A stretch of DNA of 64,000 bases from Anabaena azotica FACHB-119 (GTDB taxonomy: Bacteria; Cyanobacteriota; Cyanobacteriia; Cyanobacteriales; Nostocaceae): contig NZ_JACJSG010000011.1 of assembly GCF_014697625.1 (NCBI RefSeq), forward strand, positions 1-64,000, written 5' to 3'. Numbering within the stretch: the first letter of the stretch is position 1; each line of letters opens with the position of its first letter. The notes below the pieces were generated by a model that did not search any database, had not been told where the DNA came from, and worked only from the letters and a program-made list of their open reading frames with translations. A program made the position numbers and the translations under genes. Of this stretch, positions 1 to 8,804 are shown piece by piece.

Positions 1-60
1 GTGGGAGGCGCGCCACTAGAGGCAGTTAAGGAGTATATTCAAAACCAAAAGAATACTTGA
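1..60 (+). CDS. 3' end of an unidentified gene (partial)
   Basis: An open frame runs from the window edge to a TGA at 58-60, giving a 19-residue tail that ends in EAVKEYIQNQKNT. The helical, charged tail looks like a real bacterial C-terminus, and the sequence after it is non-coding, but too little is present to name a family. It could be a chance open frame. Confidence 0.4.
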   Translation: MGGAPLEAVKEYIQNQKNT

Positions 61-463
61 CGGCGATTAAAATCGCGCCATCGCTTACCCCATGTCTAAA
101 AGCCAGGGGCTTGCGCTGCATGGATTATCGGTCAGTGTACGTTGTGACCGTAAGCTTTTTCAAAAAGTTCTTGATGTTTGTCAAATAATGATGTAGAGTA
201 ACTGTGGATAATACTGAAGATAAAATGTTATTAGCGATCGCTCTCCAGTAATTTCACTCAAGCCGAACCAGATAGAAGCGATCGCCAAACACCAATAACA
301 TTCTTAGCCTTTCTCAATCAAAACACGAAAAGCAGAATTAGCTTTAATTTTTCTTTGCAACTTTGCGCCTCTGCGTGAGCTTTTAAGTAAAAAAGCAGTC
401 GGCACATAGGTGAGGGCATGGATAAATCATAGCCTCTCCCCTGTCACCTGTCACCTGCTATAC
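61..463. other. Intergenic stretch without a gene
   Basis: I see no convincing gene here. It holds two HIP1-type GCGATCGC sites near 234 and 278, and ends near 408-470 in a half copy of the TATAGC-ended repeat found elsewhere in the window (CCTGTCACCTGCTATA edge). A short open frame on the plus strand from 410 is a shadow of this repeat and of the next gene. Confidence 0.5.
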
Positions 464-1852
464 CTAAAGCTTCTGTCCCGCATAAATCGATCGCACTTCA
501 CCATTACGCCGAACAATAGCCTCGCCATTATTAACATCAACCAAAGTCCAACCGCTAGCACCGATAGTTTCACCGATGCTGATGCGACGGCTAGCACCAT
601 TAACTTGAAACAAAGCAACAGACTTACTCCCCAACTCCATTAAACCTTCTAAAGTATGGGTAGGAGCGGGTGCAGGAGGGTTAACTGTAACTGCTGCTAC
701 AGGTACAGCTTCGCCACCAGTATTAGGTTGTTGTGGTAGGCTAGCACCAAATGGGACAACGGGCAATGTAGGCAATAATTTCGGTGTCTGCTGGACGTTA
801 ATTGGTGCATTACGTACAGGTACGGGTTTGAGTTCTGAACGCACAGCCGAAGCTAACATATTGACGCTTGCAGGCTTGGTGCTTGGTTGCACTTGCTTTA
901 AGGTATCTTTCACTATATTCGGTTGGGTTGTCGCAGAATTATTAGCGATAGGTGGTAAGGGAGAACCAACACCAGGAATTGGTGGTGGTGCGTAGCGCAT
1001 TGGCAAAGGCGCTTGATAGACAGGGATATAAATCCGTTCGACAACGTTGGGACGGCTTGGTGCTGGTGGTGTATTATTAGCTATGACGGGAGAGGGGAGA
1101 TTACCCACAGGTGGCTGATTGTTGTTTAAAGCCAAAGCTGTAGGGCTATAAGCCACCCTATTACCAACATCTGCACGGACTGGTTGCTGATTCTGAATAT
1201 TGGATTTATCTATAACTGCCAACGCTCCTAGCATATAGTTAGCTAAGTCTCCCTCCATATCTACTTGGGGAGTTAATTGCGCCTGGGGTACATAGATATC
1301 TGGTTGGGTGAGTCTGGCAGTGAGGCGGAATAATAAGCCAGATTGCACTATGTATAATACACCTGCGATCGCTACACCAATCGTTGTCCCAACAATCAGC
1401 AGTTTACCCAGCCCAAGTTGAGATTGTTGAACGATTTTAGCTAATGGTTTAGCAGATTGACTCTCAACTACAACCTTACCGCCCTTACTAATAACAGGGG
1501 CTACAGTCTGCACCCGGTTCAGGGTGCTGGGTAAAACAATCTGCGGCACATCTACTGTTTGCAGATGCTCATATTCTATACTTTGTTGATGTGACGAGTC
1601 GTTAGAACTAAGGAACCAATCGCTGGCGGCAGTTTCTTTCGTCCTGCTGACTGGAGATGCTGGGCGCATTTGTCTACCTCTGGTATTGGTTAGGCGAGGT
1701 AGATGGACATCCAGAATCTCGTCAAGATCAGCAAATAGCTCATCCATCAAGCCATCAGCGTAAAATTCTATTGACCAAGGCTCATTAACAATTAAGTCTT
1801 CTGATGCCTCTGGAATAATTAGATGGGTGCTAACTTTTTGTAACATAAGCAT
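464..1852 (-). CDS. Single-pass membrane protein with proline-rich linker and GspC/PilP-like C-terminus (hypothetical)
   Basis: 462 residues. An acidic N-terminal cytoplasmic part (about 1-145) is followed by one hydrophobic helix (about 150-175, core VGTTIGVAIAGVLYIV). A long Pro/Ala/Gln-rich low-complexity linker (about 180-400) leads to a compact C-terminal domain (about 405-462, SVALFQVNGASRRISIGETI then GWTLVDVNNGEAIVRR). That last block resembles the small beta domain of PilP/GspC-type proteins, where text like 'GEVRSIYAGQKL' closes the fold. A role in an envelope or pilus assembly is inference only. ATGs lie at residues 1 and 3 and neither has a clear Shine-Dalgarno site. The gene stands alone on the minus strand, with heptamer repeats upstream. 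Confidence 0.75.
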   Translation of the reverse strand: MLMLQKVSTHLIIPEASEDLIVNEPWSIEFYADGLMDELFADLDEILDVHLPRLTNTRGRQMRPASPVSRTKETAASDWFLSSNDSSHQQSIEYEHLQTVDVPQIVLPSTLNRVQTVAPVISKGGKVVVESQSAKPLAKIVQQSQLGLGKLLIVGTTIGVAIAGVLYIVQSGLLFRLTARLTQPDIYVPQAQLTPQVDMEGDLANYMLGALAVIDKSNIQNQQPVRADVGNRVAYSPTALALNNNQPPVGNLPSPVIANNTPPAPSRPNVVERIYIPVYQAPLPMRYAPPPIPGVGSPLPPIANNSATTQPNIVKDTLKQVQPSTKPASVNMLASAVRSELKPVPVRNAPINVQQTPKLLPTLPVVPFGASLPQQPNTGGEAVPVAAVTVNPPAPAPTHTLEGLMELGSKSVALFQVNGASRRISIGETIGASGWTLVDVNNGEAIVRRNGEVRSIYAGQKL

Positions 1853-1966
1853 TTTGGGTGGTAGTAGCCAGGATGGGGCAACACCGCCCCTACTACCTGG
1901 GAATCAGGATTTTTTTAAATTAAGTTAGGACTGAGACAATGAGAATTTGCGCTTTAGAAGGGTGTG

Positions 1967-2059
1967 TCAGTTGTCAGTTATCAGTTATCAGTTATCAGGT
2001 TATTCCACTGTTCACTGTTCACTGTTCACTGTCCACTGTCCACTGTCCACTGTCCACTG
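1967..2059. repeat. STRR heptamer repeats
   Basis: Runs of 7-bp units: CAGTTAT/CAGTTGT units first, then TTCACTG and TCCACTG units. These are the short tandemly repeated repetitive sequences typical of heterocystous cyanobacteria. They lie between the upstream ends of the 464-1852 gene and the 3' end of mnmG. Confidence 0.9.
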
Positions 2060-2218
2060 ATTTGTCCCCTTCAAACAGTTGATTTCTCATGCTCAAAAAT
2101 CCTTGGTGTATTAAATCCAACGTCAAACGGGGATCAGTTGATGATGCCAGTTATAAGCGCTTGTCATCTATCATACCCATCCCTCCTTCTACTATACTCA
2201 CCCTTCATGAAGATGAAG

Positions 2219-4141
2219 TTAAGTTAAAGCCGCTAATCCTGTCTGGTTCTTGGTTTGACGCAATTCTAAATAAATTAATAAAGCGTTAATATCAGCCGGA
2301 TTTACTCCACCAATGCGGGCGGCTTGACCAATGGTTAGAGGCTTGACTTTACTGAGTTTTTCCCTGGCTTCTTTGGAGAGAGTGTCAATTTTTGTGTAGT
2401 CCAAATCCCCTGGTAATGGGCGTTGGGCTTGACGGGCGATTTGTTCGATTTGGCTTTGTTGTCTGGCGAGATAGCCGGAATATTTGATGTCAATTTCTGC
2501 GCCTTCTCTTTCGGCTTGGGTCAAGTCGGGATTTCCTAGCCCGTATCTATCAAGGTCTACATAATGGAAGCCTGGACGACGCAGCAAGTCAGCCAAGGTA
2601 ATCGAACCTTTGATTGCTTGTTGGGTATTGTGAGCGATCGCTTTCCCCACATCATCATTTTCCTTCACTCTCGTACCATACAGCCGTTCTTTCTCGGCGG
2701 TAATTTGTGCCTGTTTGCTGGTGAATAATTGCCAACGGCGATCGTCTATCAAACCAATTTCCCGTCCCAAGGGTGTTAGGCGCTGGTCAGCATTATCAGA
2801 ACGCAACAGCAAACGGTACTCGGAACGGCTGGTCAGCATCCGGTAAGGTTCGCGTAAATCCTTTGTACAAAGGTCATCCACCAAAGTACCTAAATAACTT
2901 TGCTCACGGGGGAACACAATCATTTCCTGATTCCTGACAAACCGCGCCGCATTAATCCCCGCCACAATTCCTTGCGCCGCCGCCTCTTCATAACCTGTAG
3001 TCCCGTTCACCTGTCCAGCACAAAACAAGCCAGCAATCTTTTTAGTCATCAGCGTCGGATAACACTGAGTTGCGGGTAAGTAGTCATATTCCACCGCATA
3101 AGCTGGCCGTAACATTACGCAATTTTCCATCCCAGGGAGACTACGTAACATCTGTAGTTGCAAATTTTCCGGCAACCCTGTAGAAAACCCTTGGATATAC
3201 AACTCAGGGATATCCCGTCCCTCTGGTTCAATAAAGATTTGATGGCTGTCTTTATCAACAAAACGGACAATCTTATCTTCAATACTGGGACAGTAACGGG
3301 GGCCTTTCGCATCCACCCAACCGCCATACACAGGCGATAGGTGCAAGTTTTCCCGAATTAGACGATGGGTTTCGGCTGTAGTGCGGGTCATATAACAAGG
3401 TATCTGTTCCCGTTCCACCCACACATCCGGGTCAAAACTAAACCAACGCACCTCTGCATCCCCTGGCTGGAGTTGCATTTTGCTGTAATCTACAGACCGC
3501 TTATCTACTCGTGCAGGTGTCCCAGTCTTCAACCTCCCAGTTTCAAATCCCAAACGATTGAGAGTTTCTGTCAATCCCTCAGCCGCAAATTCCCCAGCAC
3601 GTCCGGCTGGCATCGACTTGTTCCCCACCCAAATTTTTCCACCCAGGAATGTACCTGTAGTTAAAATTACAGCTTTACATTCAAAAGCTACGCCAAAATA
3701 AGTTTCAACACCAATAACTTCGTCATTTTTACCTAGAACCAAGTCCGTTACCATCGCTTCCCGGATGCTCAAGTTCTCTTGGTTCTCGACAATATTTTTC
3801 ATCACAGCCGCATATTCCCGCTTGTCAGTTTGGGCGCGTAATGCCCACACCGCCGGCCCCCGTGAAGAGTTGAGGATGCGCTTTTGCAGGTATGTGCGGT
3901 CTGCCATCTTGCCAATTTCCCCACCCAAAGCATCCACCTCATGAGTCAACTGAGATTTAGCAGGCCCACCCACAGCCGGGTTACAGGGTTGCCAAGCGAT
4001 TTTATCCAAGTTGAGAGTCAGTAGCAGGGTACGACAACCGAGGCGGGCAGTAGCAAGCGCTGCTTCGCAACCGGAGTGACCTGCACCGACGACAATGACA
4101 TCAAAAGTATCTTGAAATTCTACTGAATTGTGCATGGTCAT
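2219..4141 (-). CDS. mnmG: tRNA uridine-5-carboxymethylaminomethyl(34) synthesis enzyme MnmG (GidA)
   Basis: 640 residues, the usual length for the family. MnmG works with the GTPase MnmE and uses FAD, NADH and methylene-tetrahydrofolate to modify the wobble uridine of several tRNAs in the cytoplasm. The dinucleotide-binding motif [10 protein letters not shown] sits at 19-28 after a beta strand (DVIVVGA). It is followed by the family block [20 protein letters not shown] and by [11 protein letters not shown]. The C-terminal helical part (MnmE and tRNA binding) is complete. Two near starts exist (M1 and M3); the first is kept. mnmE is not beside it, which is common in cyanobacteria. Nothing unusual was seen. 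Confidence 0.97.
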   Translation of the reverse strand: MTMHNSVEFQDTFDVIVVGAGHSGCEAALATARLGCRTLLLTLNLDKIAWQPCNPAVGGPAKSQLTHEVDALGGEIGKMADRTYLQKRILNSSRGPAVWALRAQTDKREYAAVMKNIVENQENLSIREAMVTDLVLGKNDEVIGVETYFGVAFECKAVILTTGTFLGGKIWVGNKSMPAGRAGEFAAEGLTETLNRLGFETGRLKTGTPARVDKRSVDYSKMQLQPGDAEVRWFSFDPDVWVEREQIPCYMTRTTAETHRLIRENLHLSPVYGGWVDAKGPRYCPSIEDKIVRFVDKDSHQIFIEPEGRDIPELYIQGFSTGLPENLQLQMLRSLPGMENCVMLRPAYAVEYDYLPATQCYPTLMTKKIAGLFCAGQVNGTTGYEEAAAQGIVAGINAARFVRNQEMIVFPREQSYLGTLVDDLCTKDLREPYRMLTSRSEYRLLLRSDNADQRLTPLGREIGLIDDRRWQLFTSKQAQITAEKERLYGTRVKENDDVGKAIAHNTQQAIKGSITLADLLRRPGFHYVDLDRYGLGNPDLTQAEREGAEIDIKYSGYLARQQSQIEQIARQAQRPLPGDLDYTKIDTLSKEAREKLSKVKPLTIGQAARIGGVNPADINALLIYLELRQTKNQTGLAALT

Positions 4142-4204
4142 ATGTACAGGATTAACAAGCTGAGAGTTATATCCGATTTTAACCTATCCAGCCAGTGATT
4201 TCAG

Positions 4205-4264
4205 GGATGTATTTATATAGATTGAAAACTTCTAGATATCGTAGAAATATCTATAAATACATCC
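4205..4264. promoter_or_regulatory. Inverted repeat upstream of the ATPase gene
   Basis: GGATGTATTTATATAGAT at 4205-4222 is the inverse of ATCTATAAATACATCC at 4249-4264 apart from a two-base bulge. It sits in the 177-bp gap between the divergent mnmG and ATPase genes, 55 bp before the ATPase start. It could be an operator, an RNA hairpin or an old mobile-element end. There is no T-run typical of a terminator. Confidence 0.45.
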
Positions 4265-4318
4265 GTAAAATGTTGAATGTTATAATATACATTTATTCCT
4301 TTATGAAAATAATAATTT

Positions 4319-5467
4319 ATGCAAATTAACAATATCACCTACCACGACCATTATCTTGAATGGCGCTATGAGAATATATATTTTTCCAATCTTAACCTTT
4401 TAGTAGGAGTGTCTGGTGTTGGTAAGACACAGATTTTAAATTCTATTATGAATTTAAAAAAAATTGCCAAAGGAGATTCTTTAAATGGATTAGAATGGGA
4501 TGTAATTTTTACTTCTGATAATCATCTTTATCGATGGAGTGGCGAATTTGAGAAAAAGACAGATAATGAATTTATTTTTGAAACTGAGGATAGTAATGAA
4601 ATTGCGTCAAAGAGAAAATATAAACTAAATCGAGAATTTTTATATAAAAATAATAAGACAATTATAGAAAGGCATCAAAATAGAATTACTTTTAAAGGAC
4701 AAGAACTTCCTAAGTTGTCACCATTTGAAAGTAGTATTGCAATATTAGGGGAAGAAGACGATATACTGCCTGTAAGAGAAGGATTTAATAAAGTATTTTA
4801 TAGCAATAAATTAAATCAAAATCCTTCTAGCAATGATATATTTGAGTTTATAGTAAATAAAGATTTATTTGTAAATAAATGCTCATCTCTTGTTGAGATT
4901 CAAGAAAGCAGTTTATCTATTGCCTTAAAACTAGCATTAATTTATGACTTGAATTTAGAAATTTTTAATGAAATTAAGAATTCTTTTATGAATATATTTA
5001 GTCAGGTAGAAGATATAAAACTAGAAGCTGATAATGATAACGCTCATAAAGCAAAGTTTTCAGGATTTCCTATTATTAAAATCAAGGAAAAAGGTGTAAG
5101 TAATTGGATAACTCAAGAAAGAATCTCTTCGGGAATGTTGAGAACGTTGATACATATTAGCGAACTATATCTATCTGCTGAGGGGACTGTAATTCTAATT
5201 GATGAATTTGAAAATAGCTTGGGCATTAACTGCATTGATATTTTAAGCAATTTATTATCGGAAAAAAGGCAATTGCAATTTATAATTACTAGTCATCATC
5301 CATACATTATTAACAACATTAGTATGGAGCATTGGAAGATTGTCACTCGTAAAGGTGGTGTAGTGACCGCCAGAAATGCTCAAGATTTTAATCTTGGTCA
5401 ATCTAGACATCAAGCATTTATGCAGTTGATTAATTTGGATGAATATAGAGAAGGAATTACTGCTTAA
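4319..5467 (+). CDS. AAA-type ATPase of the OLD/RloA/AbiLi kind (defence-system candidate)
   Basis: 382 residues. Walker A GVSGVGKT is at 30-37, close to the N-terminus as in AAA15/AAA21 and ABC-like SMC ATPases. A signature-like ISSGMLRTL near 262-270 precedes Walker B VILIDEFENSLG, and the switch histidine lies in IITSHHPYIIN near the C-terminus. The long middle part (about 60-250) would be the lid/coiled region. The TAA stop touches the ATG of the next gene, so the two are almost certainly translated together. ATPases paired with a TOPRIM protein are known as anti-phage modules (AbiL, RloAB, PARIS, Gabija). The gene is clearly AT-rich, lacks HIP1 sites and differs from its housekeeping neighbours, which suggests transfer. 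Confidence 0.8.
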   Translation: MQINNITYHDHYLEWRYENIYFSNLNLLVGVSGVGKTQILNSIMNLKKIAKGDSLNGLEWDVIFTSDNHLYRWSGEFEKKTDNEFIFETEDSNEIASKRKYKLNREFLYKNNKTIIERHQNRITFKGQELPKLSPFESSIAILGEEDDILPVREGFNKVFYSNKLNQNPSSNDIFEFIVNKDLFVNKCSSLVEIQESSLSIALKLALIYDLNLEIFNEIKNSFMNIFSQVEDIKLEADNDNAHKAKFSGFPIIKIKEKGVSNWITQERISSGMLRTLIHISELYLSAEGTVILIDEFENSLGINCIDILSNLLSEKRQLQFIITSHHPYIINNISMEHWKIVTRKGGVVTARNAQDFNLGQSRHQAFMQLINLDEYREGITA

Positions 5468-6151
5468 ATGAATATCTACTTTCTTGTAGAAGGTAAAAGC
5501 ACAGAGAGAAAAGTATATCCAGCTTGGCTGGCTCATCTTCTACCAGACCTTAAGCGTGTTAGTAATTATAATGATGTGGTCAATAACAACTATTATTTAT
5601 TTAGTGCTAATGGTTATCCATCAATAATATACGAGCATTTACCCAATGCGATCGCAGATATTAATGACAACGGTAATTATAACTATCTTGTCCTTTGTTT
5701 AGACGCAGAGGAAGTTACTGTCGAATACAGAAAACAAGAAATTAATGACTTATTAATTACCGATAATTATACTTTAACAAATGCTCAAATTGTGATAATT
5801 GTCCAAAATCGCTGTTTTGAAACATGGTGTTTGGGTAATAAAAAGATTTATACAAAAAATCCCAGTGATAACCCACTGTTAACATATACACGTTATTACG
5901 ATGTATCAGCTAATTGTCCTGAGTTGATGGGTAAGTATCCTGATTTTTCTACTCATGCACAGTTTCATGAAGACTATTTAATAGAATTATTCAGAGCTAA
6001 AAAGATTAGTTACTCTAAATCCAATCCAGGTGATGTGTTGAAACTTTATTATTTGCAAGAACTCATGAAAAGGGTGCAAAATGACCCAACTCACTTGCTT
6101 AGTTTTCAAAGCTTTATTCAGTTCTGTAATATTATTAAAAGTAAAATATAA
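5468..6151 (+). CDS. TOPRIM/RloB-like predicted nuclease, partner of the ATPase
   Basis: 227 residues. The N-terminus FLVEGKSTE carries the TOPRIM glutamate (E8). YLVLCLDAEE (73-82) gives the second acidic cluster (D79, E81). VQNRCFETWCLG (112-123) matches the 'NPCFExWLLxH' block of RloB-like proteins, though the usual trailing histidine is replaced. The family probably cleaves RNA or DNA once the partner ATPase is triggered. The start is fixed by direct abutment to the upstream stop (TAAATG). The gene is AT-rich, with a single HIP1 site. What is seen is the motif set and the coupling; the defence role is inferred from AbiL/RloAB. Confidence 0.72.
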   Translation: MNIYFLVEGKSTERKVYPAWLAHLLPDLKRVSNYNDVVNNNYYLFSANGYPSIIYEHLPNAIADINDNGNYNYLVLCLDAEEVTVEYRKQEINDLLITDNYTLTNAQIVIIVQNRCFETWCLGNKKIYTKNPSDNPLLTYTRYYDVSANCPELMGKYPDFSTHAQFHEDYLIELFRAKKISYSKSNPGDVLKLYYLQELMKRVQNDPTHLLSFQSFIQFCNIIKSKI

Positions 6152-6166
6152 AGCTAATTCCATACA

Positions 6167-7009
6167 ATGAAAGTAATTAAAAAAGAATTAAAATTTATTA
6201 CTTTATTTATCTTGATTATTTTTACATTAGTTGCTAGTAACCAAATTAATTATTCTACTAGCATGAACAATAACCAAACATTAAATGCTTGTGTAACTAA
6301 CGGTACTGTAGCTTGTTATGAGCTATATGAAAAACCAATTTTACCAACGCCTAGCCCTAATATTCCCCAGACTGAGCAAGAGCGATTTTTAAGTGCGATC
6401 GCCACTCATTTTCCCACAGTTCCCCAGCCAGGTAGTTATGAGTATATCTTGCTTCGTGCTTACGGTGCAGCCTTTATAGATCCAGATCCAACAGTCAAAT
6501 TTCCACCTAAAGTAGTTTTCAACAATGAGCCAGAAACGCAAGCATTTCAAAGTACCTTAGCGATGGATAAAATCACCGGAACTAACAATTGTTATCTGCA
6601 AAAATCCGCAGCAGCAGCTTTAAATAAAGCGCGATCGCAACAAAATATCCCCCTCAAATCTGGCTATGGCGCAAGTGATTGTACTCGTAATTATGCCACT
6701 AATTTAAGATTTTGGCGAAAATATGCTAATCGCAATACTTTAGATAAAGTCCGCGAAGGTAAAGAAACAGCAATTCTCGGAGTAGTCGCACCACCGGGAG
6801 CATCACAACATCTTTGGGGATTAGCAATTGATTTACGAGTATCTAATGCAAAACAAAGACAAGCTCTTTATGATAATGGTTGGTTTCAAACTGTAGAGAA
6901 TGATGTACCACACTGGACTTATCTAGGTGTGAATGCAGATAATCTACCAACTTTGGGGTTGAAAAATAAGGTTGTTCGCGGAATCAGTTATTGGTTAACA
7001 CCCATTTAA
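6167..7009 (+). CDS. Exported M15-family (VanY-like) D-Ala-D-Ala carboxypeptidase
   Basis: 280 residues. A lysine-rich start followed by a hydrophobic helix (about 10-24) makes a signal peptide or signal anchor. The peptidase domain occupies roughly 140-265. SQHLWGLAIDLR (213-224) supplies the zinc ligands H215 and D222, and ENDVPHW (244-250) supplies the catalytic acid and the third ligand H249, the M15 pattern. It would trim peptidoglycan stem peptides in the periplasm. It begins 15 bp after the TOPRIM gene, so it may share its transcript, but homologues of this peptidase are ordinary in cyanobacteria and the link may be chance. Confidence 0.85.
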   Translation: MKVIKKELKFITLFILIIFTLVASNQINYSTSMNNNQTLNACVTNGTVACYELYEKPILPTPSPNIPQTEQERFLSAIATHFPTVPQPGSYEYILLRAYGAAFIDPDPTVKFPPKVVFNNEPETQAFQSTLAMDKITGTNNCYLQKSAAAALNKARSQQNIPLKSGYGASDCTRNYATNLRFWRKYANRNTLDKVREGKETAILGVVAPPGASQHLWGLAIDLRVSNAKQRQALYDNGWFQTVENDVPHWTYLGVNADNLPTLGLKNKVVRGISYWLTPI

Positions 7010-7072
7010 CTGTTAAAGACGATGCAAACTTGGGAATACTAAACCAAAATTATATTTTCAAGGGACATAGCT

Positions 7073-8521
7073 ATGTCAAGTGAAGTTAATAAACAGTATC
7101 AAAATTTATTAATTGAACTGTTAAAAGCAACTCATCAGAAACAGAGTTTATACACGCTTTTATCTAATAACATAAATAAAATTGATGAAAATTTGGCTTT
7201 AACATTGCGAAAATGGGCTGTTGAACAGTTTAAACATCGACCAAATACAGCTATGAATATAGCTAAAGTTATTTATGAATTTAGTAAGGCTATTCACTCT
7301 TGGGAACTTGGTAATTTTACTACTAACTTAGAAATTGCGATCGCAGGCTATGAAACCGCTTTACAAGTTTATACTTATGAGACTTTTCCTCAAGATTGGT
7401 ATCAGATACAGCAATCCTTGTTAGCAGCTTATCAACAACGTCAAAATCTTTTGTCTATAACTATTGCTGAACTTAAACATCAAGCACATCAAAGCCTGAA
7501 TTATTTCAATAATATATTTGCTAAATTACCACAGGAATTAAAACAAGCAGAACAACAAATCGAAAGTTTGAAAAACGAACTAATAGAGTTAAAACAGCAA
7601 CAATTTAATTTTGTCAAAACTGATGCAATACAATCTCTAATGATTGAGGTTCAGAAAATTAACCAGACTCAAAGTAATATAGGTAATTGTCAATTCGCCA
7701 ATCTATCCAAAAATAGCGCTTTTAATACAGCTATTTTTTATGATATTGAAAATTTAAATATAAGTAAAGCTAATTCTCAAACAAGTTTTTCTTTTAAAAA
7801 TATTCAAGATAATTTAAAAAAAATTACTAGTTTTAAAAAGCCAGCTATTCAATGTGCTTACGCAGATTGGAGTGAAAGCAGGCTGAAGCTTTTGAAAGAT
7901 GAAATTCAAGAACTTGGTGTTGCAGCAATTCAAATTTTTGATTTTGGACACAATAAAAATGCCGCAGATATCCAACTCTCTATTGATGTGATGGAATTAG
8001 TAGCGCTACGTCCTCATATACAAGTATTTGTGATTGTATCAGGCGATGGCGGCTTTGCTTCTTTAGCAAAAAAGCTGCATGAATATGGAAAGACAGTTAT
8101 CGGTTGTGGTTACGAAGGAAAGATTAACCGATTTTTTCAGTCTATTTGTGATTATTTTATAATTTTACCTTCTCTGCAAACGAAAACTGATGAATTGCCA
8201 ATCAGTAGTGCAAATGAGTTTGTCAAAAATACCAGTGATGACATTTTTCTGGAAACTAAATTAATTATACAGAGGTTGAAAAAAGAAAATAAAATTGAGA
8301 AAGATGGTATACCTATCGCTCAAGTTCATACCTTGCTAAAAGCGGAAATTCCTAACTTTGATGAAAAAAGGAAAAAAGAAGAAAATTGTAAAAAGTTATC
8401 AACTTTCTTTAAAAAGGTAGTTGAGGGAACAGATATATGCGTATCTGATAATAACAATAAGTTAAGTTTAAAAACACATCTATCTGCTAATACTGTTGCA
8501 CCCTCTAAAAACAGCAAATAA
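7073..8521 (+). CDS. TPR - NYN (LabA/DUF88 RNase-like) - LOTUS/OST-HTH-like protein
   Basis: 482 residues. The N-terminal 45-125 region contains a TPR-like unit (AIAGYETALQVYTYETFP) of the type repeated in many Nostoc proteins. A helical or coiled segment (140-205) follows. The NYN domain spans about 218-365: IFYDIENLNI with D224, NKNAADIQLSIDVMEL with D309 and D315, and VSGDGGFASLAKKL with D335. These acidic residues match the PIN-like nuclease centre. The C-terminal 382-465 region (helices around LIIQRLKKENKIEKDG) resembles an OST-HTH/LOTUS RNA-binding domain. Probably an RNA-cleaving or RNA-binding regulator. AT-rich like the preceding three genes. Confidence 0.78.
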   Translation: MSSEVNKQYQNLLIELLKATHQKQSLYTLLSNNINKIDENLALTLRKWAVEQFKHRPNTAMNIAKVIYEFSKAIHSWELGNFTTNLEIAIAGYETALQVYTYETFPQDWYQIQQSLLAAYQQRQNLLSITIAELKHQAHQSLNYFNNIFAKLPQELKQAEQQIESLKNELIELKQQQFNFVKTDAIQSLMIEVQKINQTQSNIGNCQFANLSKNSAFNTAIFYDIENLNISKANSQTSFSFKNIQDNLKKITSFKKPAIQCAYADWSESRLKLLKDEIQELGVAAIQIFDFGHNKNAADIQLSIDVMELVALRPHIQVFVIVSGDGGFASLAKKLHEYGKTVIGCGYEGKINRFFQSICDYFIILPSLQTKTDELPISSANEFVKNTSDDIFLETKLIIQRLKKENKIEKDGIPIAQVHTLLKAEIPNFDEKRKKEENCKKLSTFFKKVVEGTDICVSDNNNKLSLKTHLSANTVAPSKNSK

Positions 8522-8638
8522 GCAATAAATTTACCAAAATTGATTACTGTATGTATAGATGAGGCAAATTGAGTTACAAATACAACAATGTAAGTACTAT
8601 GAAAATCTGATTTAATTCTTAAACAAATCTCTGTATTT

Positions 8639-8695
8639 GTAGGGTGGGCAGTGCATCGCCAAAACTATGATATGGCGATGCACTGCCCACCCTAC
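8639..8695. repeat. Perfect 23-bp inverted repeat (GTAGGGTGGGC palindromic element)
   Basis: The arm at 8639-8661 (GTAGGGTGGGCAGTGCATCG then CCA) and its exact complement at 8673-8695 enclose an 11-base loop. There is no T-run, so it is not a classic terminator. Single arms recur at 9386-9408 and 9625-9647, and shorter relatives occur near 12895, 24945 and 41195. Confidence 0.9.
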
Positions 8696-8746
8696 GGGGA
8701 TTTTAAAAGTTAAGTGTAAATCTTATATTTACACAATTTGCTTTCC

Positions 8747-8796
8747 CTCCAGAGGATAATACTACAATAAAGAAGTAACGCATCTAACCTCTGGAG
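8747..8796 (+). promoter_or_regulatory. Leader hairpin that would cover the ribosome binding site
   Basis: CTCCAGAGG at 8747-8755 is complementary to CCTCTGGAG at 8788-8796. The right arm contains the GGAG (8793-8796) that serves the GTG start at 8805. Pairing would hide the ribosome binding site, so translational control is possible. This is inferred from sequence only. Confidence 0.4.
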
Positions 8797-8804
8797 TTCT
8801 GACA

